Source: Arion vulgaris (Eukaryota > Mollusca > Gastropoda > Stylommatophora > Arionidae). From it: a DNA stretch of 64,000 nt. Positions 39,329 to 51,692 of this stretch are shown in pieces. The translations under genes were made by a program, and so were the position numbers. Below the pieces are notes generated by a model that ran no database searches, had not been told where the DNA came from, and saw only the letters and a list, made by a program, of their open reading frames with translations. Where the stretch lies: positions 30,842,066 through 30,906,065 of the forward strand of contig CM036765.1 in the NCBI GenBank assembly GCA_020796225.1, written 5' to 3'. How positions within the stretch are numbered: position 1 is the first letter of the stretch; the number at the start of each line of letters is the position of its first letter.

Positions 39329-41134
39329 GTTACACTTAACTGGTTACAGTTTCTTGTTTAGGCATAGAATTTGGCAGTATTAAGCACATGTGCATGTATT
39401 TTCCCAAAAGTCTGTTCAAAGTCTCATATCATTTCTAGTGTTTATGATGGAGACAAGCATTATCTTTATAATATTAATGTGTCATGCTCTAAATTCTGTT
39501 GACCAGTCCATGTATAATCTCCCATCAGTATTTATTATTTGTCTTGCCACAAGAAAATCATGTCTGGGAGACCCATTATATTTTTCACATTTTTTAAATT
39601 TAATAATTTGTGGTATAAACTGCTTTGCAATGACTCCGGCTGTATTGTGATTGAATATGTCACATTTTTTATTTTTATCAAATTTAATATTAAACTTTTT
39701 TTTTTTTTTTCAAATGAAGCTTTCCTATGAGATTGTGTTTTAGTAGCGAAAGTGCTACATATATTTTTATTGTTTTGTTTTTTAAGATAGTTTAATTTAT
39801 TTATTTCCAATGCATTTTCATTGTTTACATAAACAGTTTTACAAGATCTGATTTGTTCCGCCATTAAATGGCAACAAACGTTTACCTCCCAATTACTTTT
39901 AAACGGGCATGTTCAGCTGTAGAGTATGCCATAACTTTTTTCTCACTATTTATTAAGTAATTTGTTTTATTTCTGCTGAACTAGTTCTAATTTTCAGCAA
40001 TAGTTGATTGGTTTTAAGTAATTTGTTTTATTCCTGCTGAACTAGTTCTAATTTCCAGCAATAGTAGATTGGTTTTAAGTAATTTGTTTTATTCCTGCTG
40101 AACTAGTTCTAATTTCCAGCAATAGTTGATTGGTTTTAAGTAATTTTGTTTTATTCCTGCTGAACTAGTTCTAATTTCCAGCAATAGTTGATTGGTTTTA
40201 AGTAATTTTGTTTTATTCCTGCTGAACTAGTTCTAATTTCCAGCAATAGTTGATTGGTTTTAAGTAATTTTGTTTTATTCCTGCTGAACTAGTTCTAATT
40301 TCCAGCAATAGTTGATTGGTTTTAATACAAGAAATTTCTACAAGTGGGAAGTAAGAGACATCCATGATATATGCTAGCCACTACTATCATGTTAACATGC
40401 TAACCTGCCTTCAAACATACTTGTTTTAATATTTACTTATTGTTGGTACTTATATTTTCAGAAATTGAACCAAAATTTTGGTTTGGTTATATTACTTACA
40501 AGAACTGTATGTTTCAAACTGATTAAATTGTGTTTTATGGCAGGACCTAACATACTAGATCAATGCAAAATGTCAAACTAAAAGTCTCTTAAAAGTTGAT
40601 GGTAGGTTATAAGTATCATTGTTCAGACTTTGATATTAAAAGCAAGTATTGACTTCTACAGAATAATTTGGAATGCAAATATCAACAATTATCTTGGAAA
40701 TATTCAGAACTTGTATAAATAAAACTTTGACCCATAAAAAGAAATAGTGAAATTATTGGCATTAAGCTTGGTTTATTTCTTGTAAACAACTGGAACATAC
40801 TAACACACTTTTTTTCAAGTACACATATTTCATTATTTTGTCTTTTTTTTTTTTTAAACAAGAACAGTTTCAATGAATCTGAAGGTCTTTGAATAACCTT
40901 GCTAGAAATAAGTCTATTAGGATTTATTCTAGAGGTAATATACAGGAAAATTGTGTATATAGCATGATAATTGTTGATATAGTGTTAAATCTTTTCTTTG
41001 TGCATGTAATGTGGCACAACGTGTGTGTTTTTATTTTTGATAAATATATATGTATATATAGATGTAACATTTGAAGATATACTTTAATTATTGTGTGCAG
41101 TTTAAAGTAGCCCAAAATTTTCTGGTACAATAAA
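39329..41134 (+). other. 3' flank and probable 3' UTR of the CFAP92-like gene
   Basis: This is AT-rich, non-coding sequence after the stop. AATAAA hexamers occur at 40718-40723 and 41129-41134, giving a 3' UTR of about 1.4 or 1.8 kb if either is used. A 61-bp minisatellite lies inside it. The true polyadenylation site is not decidable from sequence. Confidence 0.5.
39955..40325. repeat. Minisatellite, 61-bp unit, 6 copies, in 3' flank
   Basis: Unit contains CCTGCTGAACTAGTTCTAAT and CAGCAATAGTTGATTGGTTT. Copies 3-6 share an added T in the TTTTG run, so they expanded together. Lies 0.6 kb after the stop, likely inside the 3' UTR. Confidence 0.92.
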
Positions 41135-41204
41135 AATGTGGGTATAATACGCACCATAACTTTTCAAGATGTAATTTTCTGAAAAATTTGTAAAAAAACT
41201 GAAG

Positions 41205-41455
41205 GTGTAATAGTTATTGGTTATTGAACTGATGTCACAGCACTCTGGCCAGACCCATGGATGCTCAGTCTCCTCCCAACAGATTTAGAAGGGTGTGCAT
41301 ACTGATGGTTCCTGTGGCTTGCTGGTTAAACACACTTCTGTTTCTGTCCCTCAAGCAACCAGCTCTACTTGTACAATGTGAAACTTCAAATTCCCTAAAT
41401 CACTCTATTGATTCAACATCTATTTTAATATCCTCATCCAACAGTAGGTCTAATA
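41205..41455 (-). pseudogene. LINE-C tail, copy 3
   Basis: Complement of 11400-11640: TTGGTTATTGAACTGATGTC, GGTTCCTGTGGCTTGCTGG and ATTTTAATATCCTCATCCAA. No coding left. Confidence 0.7.
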
Positions 41456-41478
41456 ATCATGAAGGTATAATAATAAAG

Positions 41479-41715
41479 GTGGCGTCTGTGGCTTAGGGGT
41501 TAGTGACTCTGTCTATTAACCCCAACGTTCTGAGTTCGAATCACGCGGACAGTTTGGTTGCAAATTATTTGCGTGGATTTTAACTAAGGGCGATGGCACC
41601 ACCGTTCAGAAAGCAATGGCAAACTACTAAAGCGTAATAATGCCTAGAAAATCACAAACAGCGTTAAAAAGCTGGGGTTGATTCGCAAAGTCCTGTAAAG
41701 GATATGCAATTAACT
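41479..41715 (+). repeat. tRNA-derived SINE family S3, copy 1
   Basis: A-box-like TGGCTTAGGGGTTAGTGAC and B-box-like GAGTTCGAATCAC, then a central block CAGAAAGCAATGGCAAACTA and a 3' part with TGATTCGCAAAGTCC. Copies at 43325-43570 and 60757-60985. The central block is the best-conserved part among the three copies. Confidence 0.75.
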
Positions 41716-42600
41716 AAATAATAATAAACCAGAAACAGGTATGCAACACTAGCTACCATGTTGTACGATAGTAGTTCTGCAATGAACTGAAAGACTATGT
41801 CACTTCATAAAACGAACTTCCTATCCATATGGGGCTTTACTTGCTGTTGTGTCTGTATGAGAATTCTTAAGTTCCAGAGCCTAAAGTTGGATATAAATTA
41901 ATGAAAAATAGATACCTCGTTACCTTCTATCCACAGCCCACTCCAGAAATGTTTTTTGTGTCTGAAAGATCTGGTAGTGACCAACAATTTGCCATTTTCT
42001 TACTAGGTAATTCATTTTTAGAACTGAAAAGAATAAAATTACAAATTTCACAACGAGCTCATTATCAGAACAGATTGAAGGCCAAGATTGCAAAATATGT
42101 TTTGCAACAGTGTATCACATATAAGAAAACACATGGCACAGTCAATAATGCTTAATCTTCATTGTCAATTTGTGACAGAAACTTGACAGACTTTCCAATA
42201 TAGGTTACTCTCGATATAAACATTCTCATACTTTGTAGTAATTGTGTATAATATTCACCAAAACTTTAGCGGACAAAAATGAGTAAAAACAGTGCATATT
42301 ATATTTGAGATTTTAAGGTATTTGCCACATATATTTATGAAATCACAAAATCTGAATGAAATTGTAAACAAAATATTGAAATCAAATATATCCTGGACAT
42401 CTGGTTTAGTAAAAATTAGGAATTTCGTATGATTTGGTACAAAGAAAATATAGTTTTGCTACTAATACAGTTTCAGTCAATAATGTCAACGTCAGCTGTG
42501 TAGATTTTTGTTTAAAGAAGAAAATCAAATGCAATTATATTAATGCTATGTTGTGGATGGGTTAAATAAAATTTTGTCAATATTACTTGACATTTCTGTT
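41716..42600. other. Intergenic stretch, nothing recognised
   Basis: AT-rich unique sequence. A short open frame (41901-42155) has no recognisable motif and typical AT-driven codons. Confidence 0.4.
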
Positions 42601-43022
42601 TGAACATTTCAGTTATGCTTGTATCTGTCTATAGTGAGAGTCTGCTTTGTACATTTCAATGATGGTTGTGTGTGTCTATAGTGAGAGTCTACTTTGAACA
42701 TTTCAATGATGATTGTATGTGTCTATAGTGAGAGTCTGCTTTGTACATTTCAATGATGTGTGTCTATAGTGAGAGTCTGCTTTGTACATTTCAATGATGG
42801 TTGTGTGTGTCTATAGTGAGAGTCTGCTTTGTACATTTCAGTAATGGTTGTGTTGTCTATAATGAGAGTCTGCTTTGAACATTTCAATGATGGTTGTGTG
42901 TGTCTATAGTGAGAGTCTGCTTTGTACATTTCAAAGATGGTTGTGTGTGTCTATAATGAGAGTCTGCTTTGAACATTTCAGTGATGGTTGTGTCTGTCTA
43001 TAGTGAGAGTCTGTTTTTTGTC
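42600..43022. repeat. Minisatellite, 47-bp unit, about 9 copies
   Basis: Unit CATTTCAATGATGGTTGTGT plus GTGTCTATAGTGAGAGTCTG and CTTTGTA. Some copies lack part of the TGTG run. No source found in the window. Confidence 0.92.
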
Positions 43023-43324
43023 ATGAATACAATTGTTAATGTATTGCTGCTGTTGTCTACAAAATGTATAACCATATTCTGAATTTGATGCAAGCTCTGT
43101 CTGTCACCAGTTTCCGGTGATAAGAGAGCAACCAAATCTGTGGTACAGATACTGCTGAGGTGTATAATACAACCATTGTATAGTAAAATCAATCATTACG
43201 CATGTTTAACATAATAATATTGTATCTATAACATAATGTTTGTAATTAGAAATCATCATATATTTTATACATAATGTTTAAGAAATTATTATATTGTCAT
43301 TATTCATATCAATATATGCCATAT

Positions 43325-43570
43325 ATAGGCATCTGTAGTTTACACGGTGGCGAGTATAATCACAACCCAAGCGTACCTGGTTCAAAGTCTGCTGCGGACA
43401 GTTTTGGAAGCAAATTTGTCCCCATGGAGTTTTACAAATGGTAAAAATAGACCTCACCGTTCAGAAAACAATGGAAAACTACTGCACGTATAATTGGTGG
43501 TTAGAAAATCGACTACTCTTTTACTGTGGTTAATGGCAAAGTCCTGCACAGGATATTCCGACATTTTCAA
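43325..43570 (+). repeat. tRNA-derived SINE family S3, copy 2
   Basis: GGTTCAAAGTC (B-box), then CACCGTTCAGAAAACAATGG and CGTATAATTGGTGG, matching the 60757 copy closely. Just after it lies a 55-bp scrap (43625-43680) of the LINE end seen at 62880-62975. Confidence 0.7.
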
Positions 43571-43680
43571 TTTTTTCATACTCCATATACTGTATAGGCA
43601 ATTATCAGTCATTGTCTAGAAATATCTTCTTATCCTGACGCTGTGAGGTAAAACAGGATTAGAGAAAGGAAGAAGAAGAT

Positions 43681-44852
43681 ATACACCATGAAAATGAGAT
43701 ACTTATCCATTTGTTGACTATCACGTACATTTATCATCAAAGCTTGTTATCATCTTCTAGCACTCTTACTACAGTCCTTATCTTTTCTAGAAATCAGACT
43801 AATATCTTATCTATATTGAGTTTAGAAATGGTTGCTTACAAACTTCATTAATTGTTTTTAAAACCATTGCACGCATTGAGGCATATAACCTCAGTGCTCC
43901 TGTAAATTTATAATTTCAGGTAATGAAAGTGAAGCACTTTCTTAAAATTTATAGTTACTTTGATGTTTTTAGTCAAAATAATTATTGATGCCTTGAAAAA
44001 TATAAATTACTGTCATCGATTACATGGAACAATTTTGTTGATGGTAAAGTCGTTTCTTCATTTTTAAAACAATTTTGATCAAGCGTTTGCCGAGTTATAG
44101 AATTATAAAGTGCTGCACACATTTCTAAACACACTATAGAAATTGTCTTAGTTTCCAGCTATGCATTCTCATAACTTATGTGAATGTAGTGTAACATTTC
44201 ATTGTTTTACATAACTTGAATGTAACAAAGTTGAAATAACTCGACTTGTTACATAAAGGCAATGTGAAGATTCGTTTTACTTGAATGGGAATTCCTTCTC
44301 GTGATTTTCATATTTTAATTGACGGCAATGTGAAGTTTCATTGTTTTACTAGAATGGATTCCCTTATTATGTTTGTAAAAATTTCAAAAAGAAAATATAT
44401 TGTGTGTGATTTTTTTCCCTTATAAATCATAGTTTTATTTCGTGATGTTTATTAAAATTAAATAGTCGCACATTATTGTGATATTGGGTGATTGACAACA
44501 TCATGCTGATACAGTTTGTTTTATAATGTTTTATAGATTATTCTTTTCTTTCCTTTTTTTTTTGTTTGCAAAATACCTCATATTTTGGAAAATCCGTCCA
44601 ACACAAAATGCCTGCACACCATTTTCTCATCATTTTTGTGTTATTAAACATTTTAAATTGCATAAATAAAGATGTTCCCCTTTATCTTGTCACTACATAT
44701 TACATTTTTAGACATAGTTGAGGGATCAATATCAGCCATTTCTTTAGAAGTGCAGTATGCTATAGTCAATTATGACTGATTATATTTACTACTAAATATC
44801 ACACATGGACTGTAAGAAGTTTTATATCCAAAATGATGTTCTACCATAGAAT
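43681..44852. other. Intergenic stretch, nothing recognised
   Basis: AT-rich, no long ORF, no tandem structure beyond short poly-T runs, no TIRs seen. Confidence 0.4.
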
Positions 44853-45282
44853 ATTATTGATTGATTGATTGATAGGACCATCATCATTGTACTTGCGTGC
44901 TCCGATATCTTTCTTACACAGGAAGATCTTCGTGGCAGTGAATGAACTCCGTAGCACCAGCGAGGTTTCTCGATGTAATTTAGAAGATGGTGAAAATGTT
45001 TTGCAGGAATTGTATTTTTTAATCTTTATAATGAATTTTGCCCGAGTACCGGCTTTCAAGTCTGCTCTTCTATGATTTTGAACTTGCAAGGTTCCTTTAC
45101 CTGCCCGACTTGAATACAAGACCTAAGTTTTACCGTCCGTCTCCGATAGAACTAGGAACTTAAATTCACCTACACTGAAATCACGAATCTATGGAAAAAT
45201 ATCATGATAGCTTCACAAGGGAGCAAACCAAGTACCTTTAGAACGAGAGGCTATAACCTAACTTCTACGCCACAGAAACCAC
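44853..45282 (-). repeat. SINE family S1, copy 3
   Basis: Begins with the complement of the AATC tail (TATTGATTGATTGATTGATA), then GGACCATCATCATTGTACTT. Ends with the inverted tRNA-like head near CCTAACTTCTACGCCACAG. Confidence 0.75.
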
Positions 45283-45302
45283 CAAGATTATGATAACACA
45301 CT

Positions 45303-45822
45303 CAGGTCATTTGTGATAATACGGATGTCATTTTTGATAATACGGATGTCATTTTTGATAATATGGATGTCATTTTTGATAATACGGATGTCATTTTTGA
45401 TAATACGGATGTCATTTTTGATAATACGGATGTCATTTTTGATAATACAGATGTCATTTTTGGTAATACAGATGTCATTTTTGATAATACAGATGTCATT
45501 TTTGATAATATGGATGTCATTTTTGGTAACACTGATGTCATTTTTGATAATACAGATGTCATTTGTGATAATATGGATGTCATTTTTGATAATACATATG
45601 TCATTTGTGATAATACAGATGTCATTTTTGATAATATGGATGTCATTTGTGATAATACGGATGTCATTTTTTTGATAATACAGATGTCATTTGTGATAAT
45701 ACGGATGTCATTTTTGATAATACAGATGTCATTTGTAATAATACAGATGTCATTTTTGATAATACAGATGTCATTTGTGATAATACGGATGTCATTTTTG
45801 ATAATATGGATGTCATACTGCA
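45303..45822. repeat. Minisatellite, 21-bp unit, about 24 copies
   Basis: Unit ATGTCATTTTTGATAATACG plus G, with TTTGTGATAATAC versions. 21 is a multiple of 3, so three long ORFs overlap on both strands. It ends 65 bp before the LINE reverse transcriptase at 45885. Confidence 0.95.
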
Positions 45823-45884
45823 GCACCAATCATCCTTAAATCACATTTCTACCATCCAAAGCAATGAATAGAATAGTTCTATCT

Positions 45885-47500
45885 ATATAGTTTTTGTTGA
45901 CTTTGAAAACACATTTGATACATCCATACAGGGAATCTATGTAGAAGATACTTTGTCATTACGAAATACCAACAAAAATGATTATTGTAATTAAAGCAGT
46001 ATTTTCAGACTTTCAGTGTCAAATTGTTTGCATTAGCCATATCACATAGTGCTTCAAGGTCAAAATATGAGTTGGGGTGTATTCTTTCACTATTTTTGTT
46101 TAACTTTGCCAATGACTGGCTAATGAGAGAAACCATAAAGGATAACAGCTGAGGCATTTGATGGATATTTACCTCTGTACTGGAAGATTTGGATTATGCT
46201 TATGATATTAGTGTTTTAACCAGCTGATATGAGGATGCTCAAATAAAAGTGAAAATAGATACACTTTCCAGAACAACTCAATAGAACTTATGAAGTTAAT
46301 ACAGCCAAAACAAAAGTAATGAGAAATAACCAAAAATTCAGAAAACTTGTATGTTACAAAATTGAATTATAGAGGAAGTTAAAGATTTTGTTTAGTTTAG
46401 TCGTCTGATCATCATCACTGCACATTGAACCAATTAGTCCATAAGTGCTCTGATCTCCTCCTCAGTATGTCTCTCAGCGTGTGGCAACTAATAACACTGA
46501 TTCTTTGTTAGTTTACTATTCTTCTTTGGCTACCAGTATAGTGTTCTTGTCTAGCTACACCACATTTTACTTGGAATTCTTGCAGTCTAGTTAGAGTTGT
46601 AGATTCATCACTATTACTCAAATCATTTAACATCCTCTCTCCCTTAGGGAATTCAGAATATCAGCCTGGTCCATTGCTTGCTCGCTTTTTACAGCAGCCA
46701 TACCTGCAAGCCTATCGAAACGTTCATTTTTCCTTATACCCACATGTCCTGGCACACAAATAAAACTGATTTTTGTCAGCCTACACCTCTTCAGCGACTC
46801 CAACCATGTCTCTGAGCCCAGCCTGTTTCAATCTTCCTGAGCATACTCATTGAGTCACTGAAAAACATGCATGGATAAAAGTCTGTGATTCCAGCCAAGC
46901 CATCGCTTTAGTTACTGCCAAGATTTCCATAGTCACGGCAAAACTAACACTGTCTTCCTTCACAACATCCCCTCTGACGAGCAGTGAAAGAACACGAGTT
47001 CCGCACATGTTGAATCACTGGCCAATCTATGTAAATGATTATATCGTCCTCAGACCAGTTCTCAGAAACTAACGGCTGAGCTTCTGCCTCAGTGATCACT
47101 GGGTTTTCTTGTCTGTATTCTCTATCAAGTCTGACAGATACATACTGAAGATTTTGTATTCCATGGTTGTACAATATGACAGGACGGTGATTGGGAAAAG
47201 ATATAATTGGAAAGAAAATAAATCCCAAAAAAATCAAGAAAGCAATGCAAACTATTGCCATGCTCAACACAATCTTGAAAGCCAAATGATTAAATCTTTA
47301 AAAAACGCTTAAAATATATAGATGCAGTGTCCTGGGAGTGACATTATACAGTAGTGAGTGCTGGAAAATGACACACAACATATACAAATTGGAATCATTC
47401 CAAAATAAATGTTTAAGAAGTATCCTGAAAATTTTCTGGCCAAATTCAAAGTGTGCATCAGTGGAGGCATCATTAAAAAACAAAATGGTAGAAGAAACAT
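45885..47500 (+). pseudogene. LINE reverse transcriptase, interrupted by a LINE-A copy
   Basis: Plus-strand RT: FVDFENTFDTS, WGCILSLFLFNFANDWLM, LEDLDYAYDISVLTS (FADD changed to AYD), VKDF up to 46391. After the insertion it resumes at 47148 with DFVFHGCTI and continues to LYSSECWKMTHNIYKLESFQ, NKCLRSILKIFWPNS. Motif order is right and continuous across the insertion. Many stops. Confidence 0.85.
46392..47147 (-). mobile_element. LINE-A copy, compact form, 10-bp target duplication
   Basis: Flanked by AAGATTTTGT at 46382-46391 and 47148-47157. The minus strand runs RLDREYRQENPVITEAEAQP, EDDIIIYID (Asp-Trp where DGS is expected), degraded middle, PGHVGIRKNERFDRLAGMAA, then a 300-bp 3' region ending in the complement of TTTAGTTTAGTCGTC. 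This unexpanded copy supplies the reference for minisatellites A (46485-46530) and B (46690-46750). Confidence 0.88.
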
Positions 47501-47830
47501 TGTACCGTTATAAGTTACATAGAGTCTGTAAAGAAATTTCTCCATATCGCTCTATCCTGGGCAACTCGCTCAATCTCTTCTATGGAATTGAGTCTGATGT
47601 TTCTCGTTTCTCTCAGTAAAGTTTGTCTCATGGTTTTCCTAGGGCGTCCTTTCTTTCTTGAACCATTTGTCTCCCACTTCAATGCCTGTTTTGTGATTCT
47701 TATCATATCTCCATTTTCTCTTTCTTATAACAGTTGTTACATGTGGTTGACCAGACATTATTCTGATTTCATCACTTCTCCTGAATTCTTCCCATTTTAT
47801 GTTCATTATTTTTCACTAACATCTACTTTC
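47500..47830 (-). pseudogene. LINE-B 3' coding end, copy 4
   Basis: The minus strand: ALKWETNGSRKKGRPRKTMR, QTLLRETRNIRLNSIEEIER and VAQDRAIWRNFF. The VGHTLRR part is deleted (near 47700). It abuts the preceding LINE RT tail. Confidence 0.8.
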
Positions 47831-47879
47831 AAATGCATTCAATTTGCTTTCTATATAATTAGTTATTTTTCAATTCTTG

Positions 47880-48970
47880 CTAGCATATGTTAGGATTGAT
47901 ACAACATTGCACGCTATGGGGAACTCTCGAAGAACTCCAACTGACATGCAGCATCATAGAGGCAACCTATCTCATGATTTAGACAGAGTAAAACTTAACT
48001 TTCCACCCCATAGTTCACTGGTGAAAAATGTTTTATTCTGTCATCTGTCTATCCTTAAGTCAGGTCCTGAGACCTGTTCAGTCTTCCCCAACTATCCTTT
48101 GGTGTCTTACAGACGGGACAGAAGTCTTAAGGATATGTTGGTACACAGTCGCCTTAAGTCCAATATCCAGACTCATTTTGGCACTGTCCAGTGTGGCCGT
48201 CGCGTTGCAACACGTGTGCTTATGTGATACAGACGCATACTGTATCTTTTCCTTTAGCCACGTTTGTTATTGAAGATGGTTTCACATGCGAGTCCGTAAT
48301 CTTATCTATGCCATTATCTGTAAGCGGTGTAACAAGGCTTATATCGGCGAGCCAGGCAAGAGGCTCAGTGACCGATTCGCCCAACACTTGCGCGACATAC
48401 GCCAATGCTCTGTGACCCCTGTAGACACACATTTCAATGATACTGGCCATTTAGGAGCTCACGATGTTCAGGTCACAGCCATCCGATCATGTTCCTCGGA
48501 TGATCGCAGTCGATTTGCTCTGGAGAATCGGTTGATTTCATTGTATGGTACCTTGCGACCATGTGGGCTCAACGTATTACATTCCTATGCTTCTTAGTAC
48601 TTTCTCCTCTCATGCCTTGTAATCTATATGGGTATATGTTGCATGTATTACATTCCTATGCTTCTTAGTACTTTCTCTTCTCATGCCTTGTAATCTATAT
48701 GTGCATATGTTGCATGTATTCAAGTTCTCTTCTTTTCTATTTCTAGTTTTTATGTGTGTTTTTTTGTGTTACATTTATTTCGTTATTCGTTTTTATTCCT
48801 AGATTTTCATTAGAAACATTTGTATGTAGTCGTCCATATGTTTTTTTAAATTGTCACTCCTGTTGTTCGTTTGCTTGATAAAGGCCTTGTTGGTTGAAAT
48901 GTTGCTGTATTTTGTCAGTTTTTGTAATTTGTAAAACTACAGTGCTTTGTGTTTTACGTGTTTTACTCAA
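47880..48970 (+). mobile_element. Penelope-like element, C-terminal GIY-YIG part and 3' region
   Basis: Reads PLVSYRRDRSLKDMLVHSRL and GTVQCGR (48090-48210), then in a second frame CNTCAYV and TFVIEDGFTCES, then in a third LIYAIICKRCNKAYIGEPGK with RLSDRFAQHLRDI and [15 protein letters not shown], stop at 48597. The linker with spaced cysteines followed by LIY...AYIG is the endonuclease module of EN-positive Penelope-like elements. Two frame shifts separate the parts. The reverse transcriptase is absent (5' truncated). In the 3' region a 71-bp segment is duplicated (48580 and 48651). Confidence 0.88.
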
Positions 48971-49619
48971 ATAGGTGAACTGCTATGCTACTTTTATCAT
49001 TCTGTATTCCAGCGCAATATCTGCATTACTTGTCATAGGTGTCTTCATTATATTTTTCTTTTTATAGCTATCTTCAGTCCAACTTTCAAAGCTATAAGTT
49101 GTCGGTTTTTATTTGCATATCTTAGTTGTTTTTACATAACAAGGCAATATCATTTGCAAAATCCAAATATTCCAGTTGTCTAGTTAACAACCAAACGATG
49201 CCACTTTCACCCCTGCAACATTTTGTCATCACCCAGCCAGTGATCACAGTCAGTAGTAGAAACATGAATACTTACACAAAGAAGACACAAAATATACAAA
49301 GAGAGACACAGAGCACAGAAAGACACACAGAGACAGAAATGAAGACAATATAAAAATCAATGTTGCAGATTATTGCAAACAGGAAAACACTGAGGTGTCA
49401 CTCAATGCCTAAGCTCTAAAGATGCTAACTGCAAATAGACATCATTTAATTCTCCACAACAGCTGTCACGTGCGTCGATATTTCATGACTGTTTCTGACA
49501 CCAGCAACACAACTTTATGTTCATGAAAGCTGAGAATATAGGCACAGTATAATAAACATTGTTAAATATATCAACTTGTGATACCATCTGCTTTATTATT
49601 TGAAGGTGTACTCTAGATG

Positions 49620-49745
49620 GAGACAACCTCAGTTTGTTTATTTTCTCTAATCTTGTTTTGCCTCGCAGCATCAGGATAAAAATGACATTTCTAGAACAGG
49701 CTTTTGTGTGCACTTCATAAACAGTGTCTTTCATCGCCTGTTATC
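49620..49745 (-). pseudogene. LINE 3' end scrap (KDTVYE family)
   Basis: The minus strand: KDTVYEVHTKACSRNVIFIL and LRGKTRLEKI. Relatives at 52775-52865 (-), 62880-62975 (+) and 43625-43680. Confidence 0.6.
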
Positions 49746-51466
49746 TCCTAGGTTCACCTGTTGCATGGGCAGTCTTTTGCTTTGTATCCATTGTATTGAA
49801 GTAGCAGTGCTCTTTGCGGCGCACCATCTGTTGGTAATCTGCTTATGTGACCAAAATAATTAATTTGTTGTTTACTGCTGAAGTTCAGTACTAATGTCAT
49901 ACCCGCTTCTTTTTCCTGATGTCTTTATTTCTACCTTACTTCTTTGTAAATATTTCTATTGGCATGTGTCTACAAGTAATTTGTTTTGGTCTTCCACTCC
50001 CCCAGTATTCTCAGATATTTGACAATACCAACAAGTTAAGAATATAAACAAGATCAAAACTAACACAGAATTGACTAAAGACATAACTGCCAATATAATA
50101 GTTTGCATTAGTAGTGTCATTATTTTATTCAGGGGAAAAAAAAACCAAGTTGAACATAGCACATGTATATATATCAAAGGACATAAAAATGCTACAATAT
50201 TATTGTCCAAGCACTCCAACATTTACATATATACAAGACTTTGGAGAATGCATTGAATTTATTAACAATTAGAAAACAATCCCTGATAACACTTCAAGTA
50301 TCACAACTTTGCACATGTCTCTCTTTATAAAAGAGAACATGTTTTGTTTTCTTCCATTTTAAGTCAGGAATTCTACATTCAGTGAGTTTCATTTTTTAAT
50401 ATATCTAGTTAACTGAAAAAGTCAAATGGGAAATGAAAAATCCACAGTTCAGATATGAGTTATCTTAACATGCAAACCTAGTTGCAGTCTGTGACAAACA
50501 ACAACAACAAAGGTTGTTACTGAAACAATGGTACTCACTAGCATGAAGATTTATTGGAAAAAAATCACAGTCTAACTGTCACAACAAGGTAGACAAATTG
50601 ACAATAACACAGACAGCCTTCATACAATAATACTTCTTGTCATATCAAACACACATTATTTACAAACTTATTATCAATACATTTGTTCAAGTATATATCA
50701 CATCATCAAATATTATTAGAAATTGTACCCGGTAATATCTACTACAGAATTTTAAGTAACTCGTTGTAAACTATATTCTCAAGGACTACACCATTTGTCA
50801 ACAAGCGATATGTAGTAAAAAAAAAAAAAAAAAAAAGAAGCTTATGCAATATTCAAATACACAGTGACCACATACATACAGAGCTATACAATATTTGTGA
50901 TTTAAGTTTGCATTGAGATTCATCACTTCATATGCTGGGGGGTCAAAGTTCAGGACAGTATTATTTCAGATCAAACATACAAAGTCTGAGCAATAAATCA
51001 ACATAAATCTATGACTGTACAATCAGTGATTTTATACAAGTGTAATGGTAAGTACACATTAAAGATATCCCTCTCCTTTCTCCTCTCTCTCTCGAAGTAT
51101 TATTTTATAGTTGTATCTTCCTGAACATCAATAATCAATTATTCAATAGCTGTTCTATCACTATCATGTGTCTACTTACCCCAAAGAACAGTGTTTGTTG
51201 TTGAACTTTTTATCTCTACTCTTATCCATCTTTCATACAATGACAGAATTCATCATCTTTAGACAGAATCCATCATCTTTAGACAGAATCCATCATCTTA
51301 CAATCAGAAATCTTGATATCATAAAATGATGTATTAATAAAAACCTCTCAGTAGGCTTACTTACTAGATCTTAAACTCTGGAGGTCATGTGGATAGTTGT
51401 ATTCTAGTTATCTTTTCTCTTAATTAGAGAGCTACCCAATGTCTGTTTGTTCAACTGGTTCATCTC
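49746..51466. other. Intergenic stretch without recognised genes
   Basis: Mostly unique AT-rich DNA, with poly-A at 50818-50836 and three 21-bp repeats of ACAGAATCCATCATCTTTAG at 51242-51300. If the candidate minus-strand exon at 52.5 kb is terminal, part of this could be its 3' UTR; nothing else supports that. Confidence 0.4.
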
Positions 51467-51692
51467 TTAACCCTTTCGCTGCTACATACTTTTCGAGGAC
51501 TGAGCTAAAAATATCTACTCTTTGTTTCTAGGTCACAAAAGTGAATGTACGCCTATAGGAGTACAGTAGCAATGTATAAAGTGTTAACACGTCTTTAGCC
51601 AACAGAGGAGAGATAATAACAGACGTGTTAATGCGTCTTTAGAAGTGAATGGGCAAAACGTATATATACGTCTTTAGCAGCTAAAGGGTTAA
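51467..51692. mobile_element. TTAA-flanked MITE, 226 bp
   Basis: TTAA at 51467-51470 and 51689-51692. Inverted ends CCCTTTCGCTGCTA and TAGCAGCTAAAGGG (13 of 14 pair). Internal copies of ACGTCTTTAG-like sequence (TTAACACGTCTTTAGCC, AATGCGTCTTTAGAAG, ATACGTCTTTAGCAG) are subterminal repeats. No coding. piggyBac-type by target site, but a different family from 13511-16163. Confidence 0.8.

Noticed and set aside
45302..45839. ORFs of 120-175 codons on both strands
   Set aside because: 21-bp array artefact.
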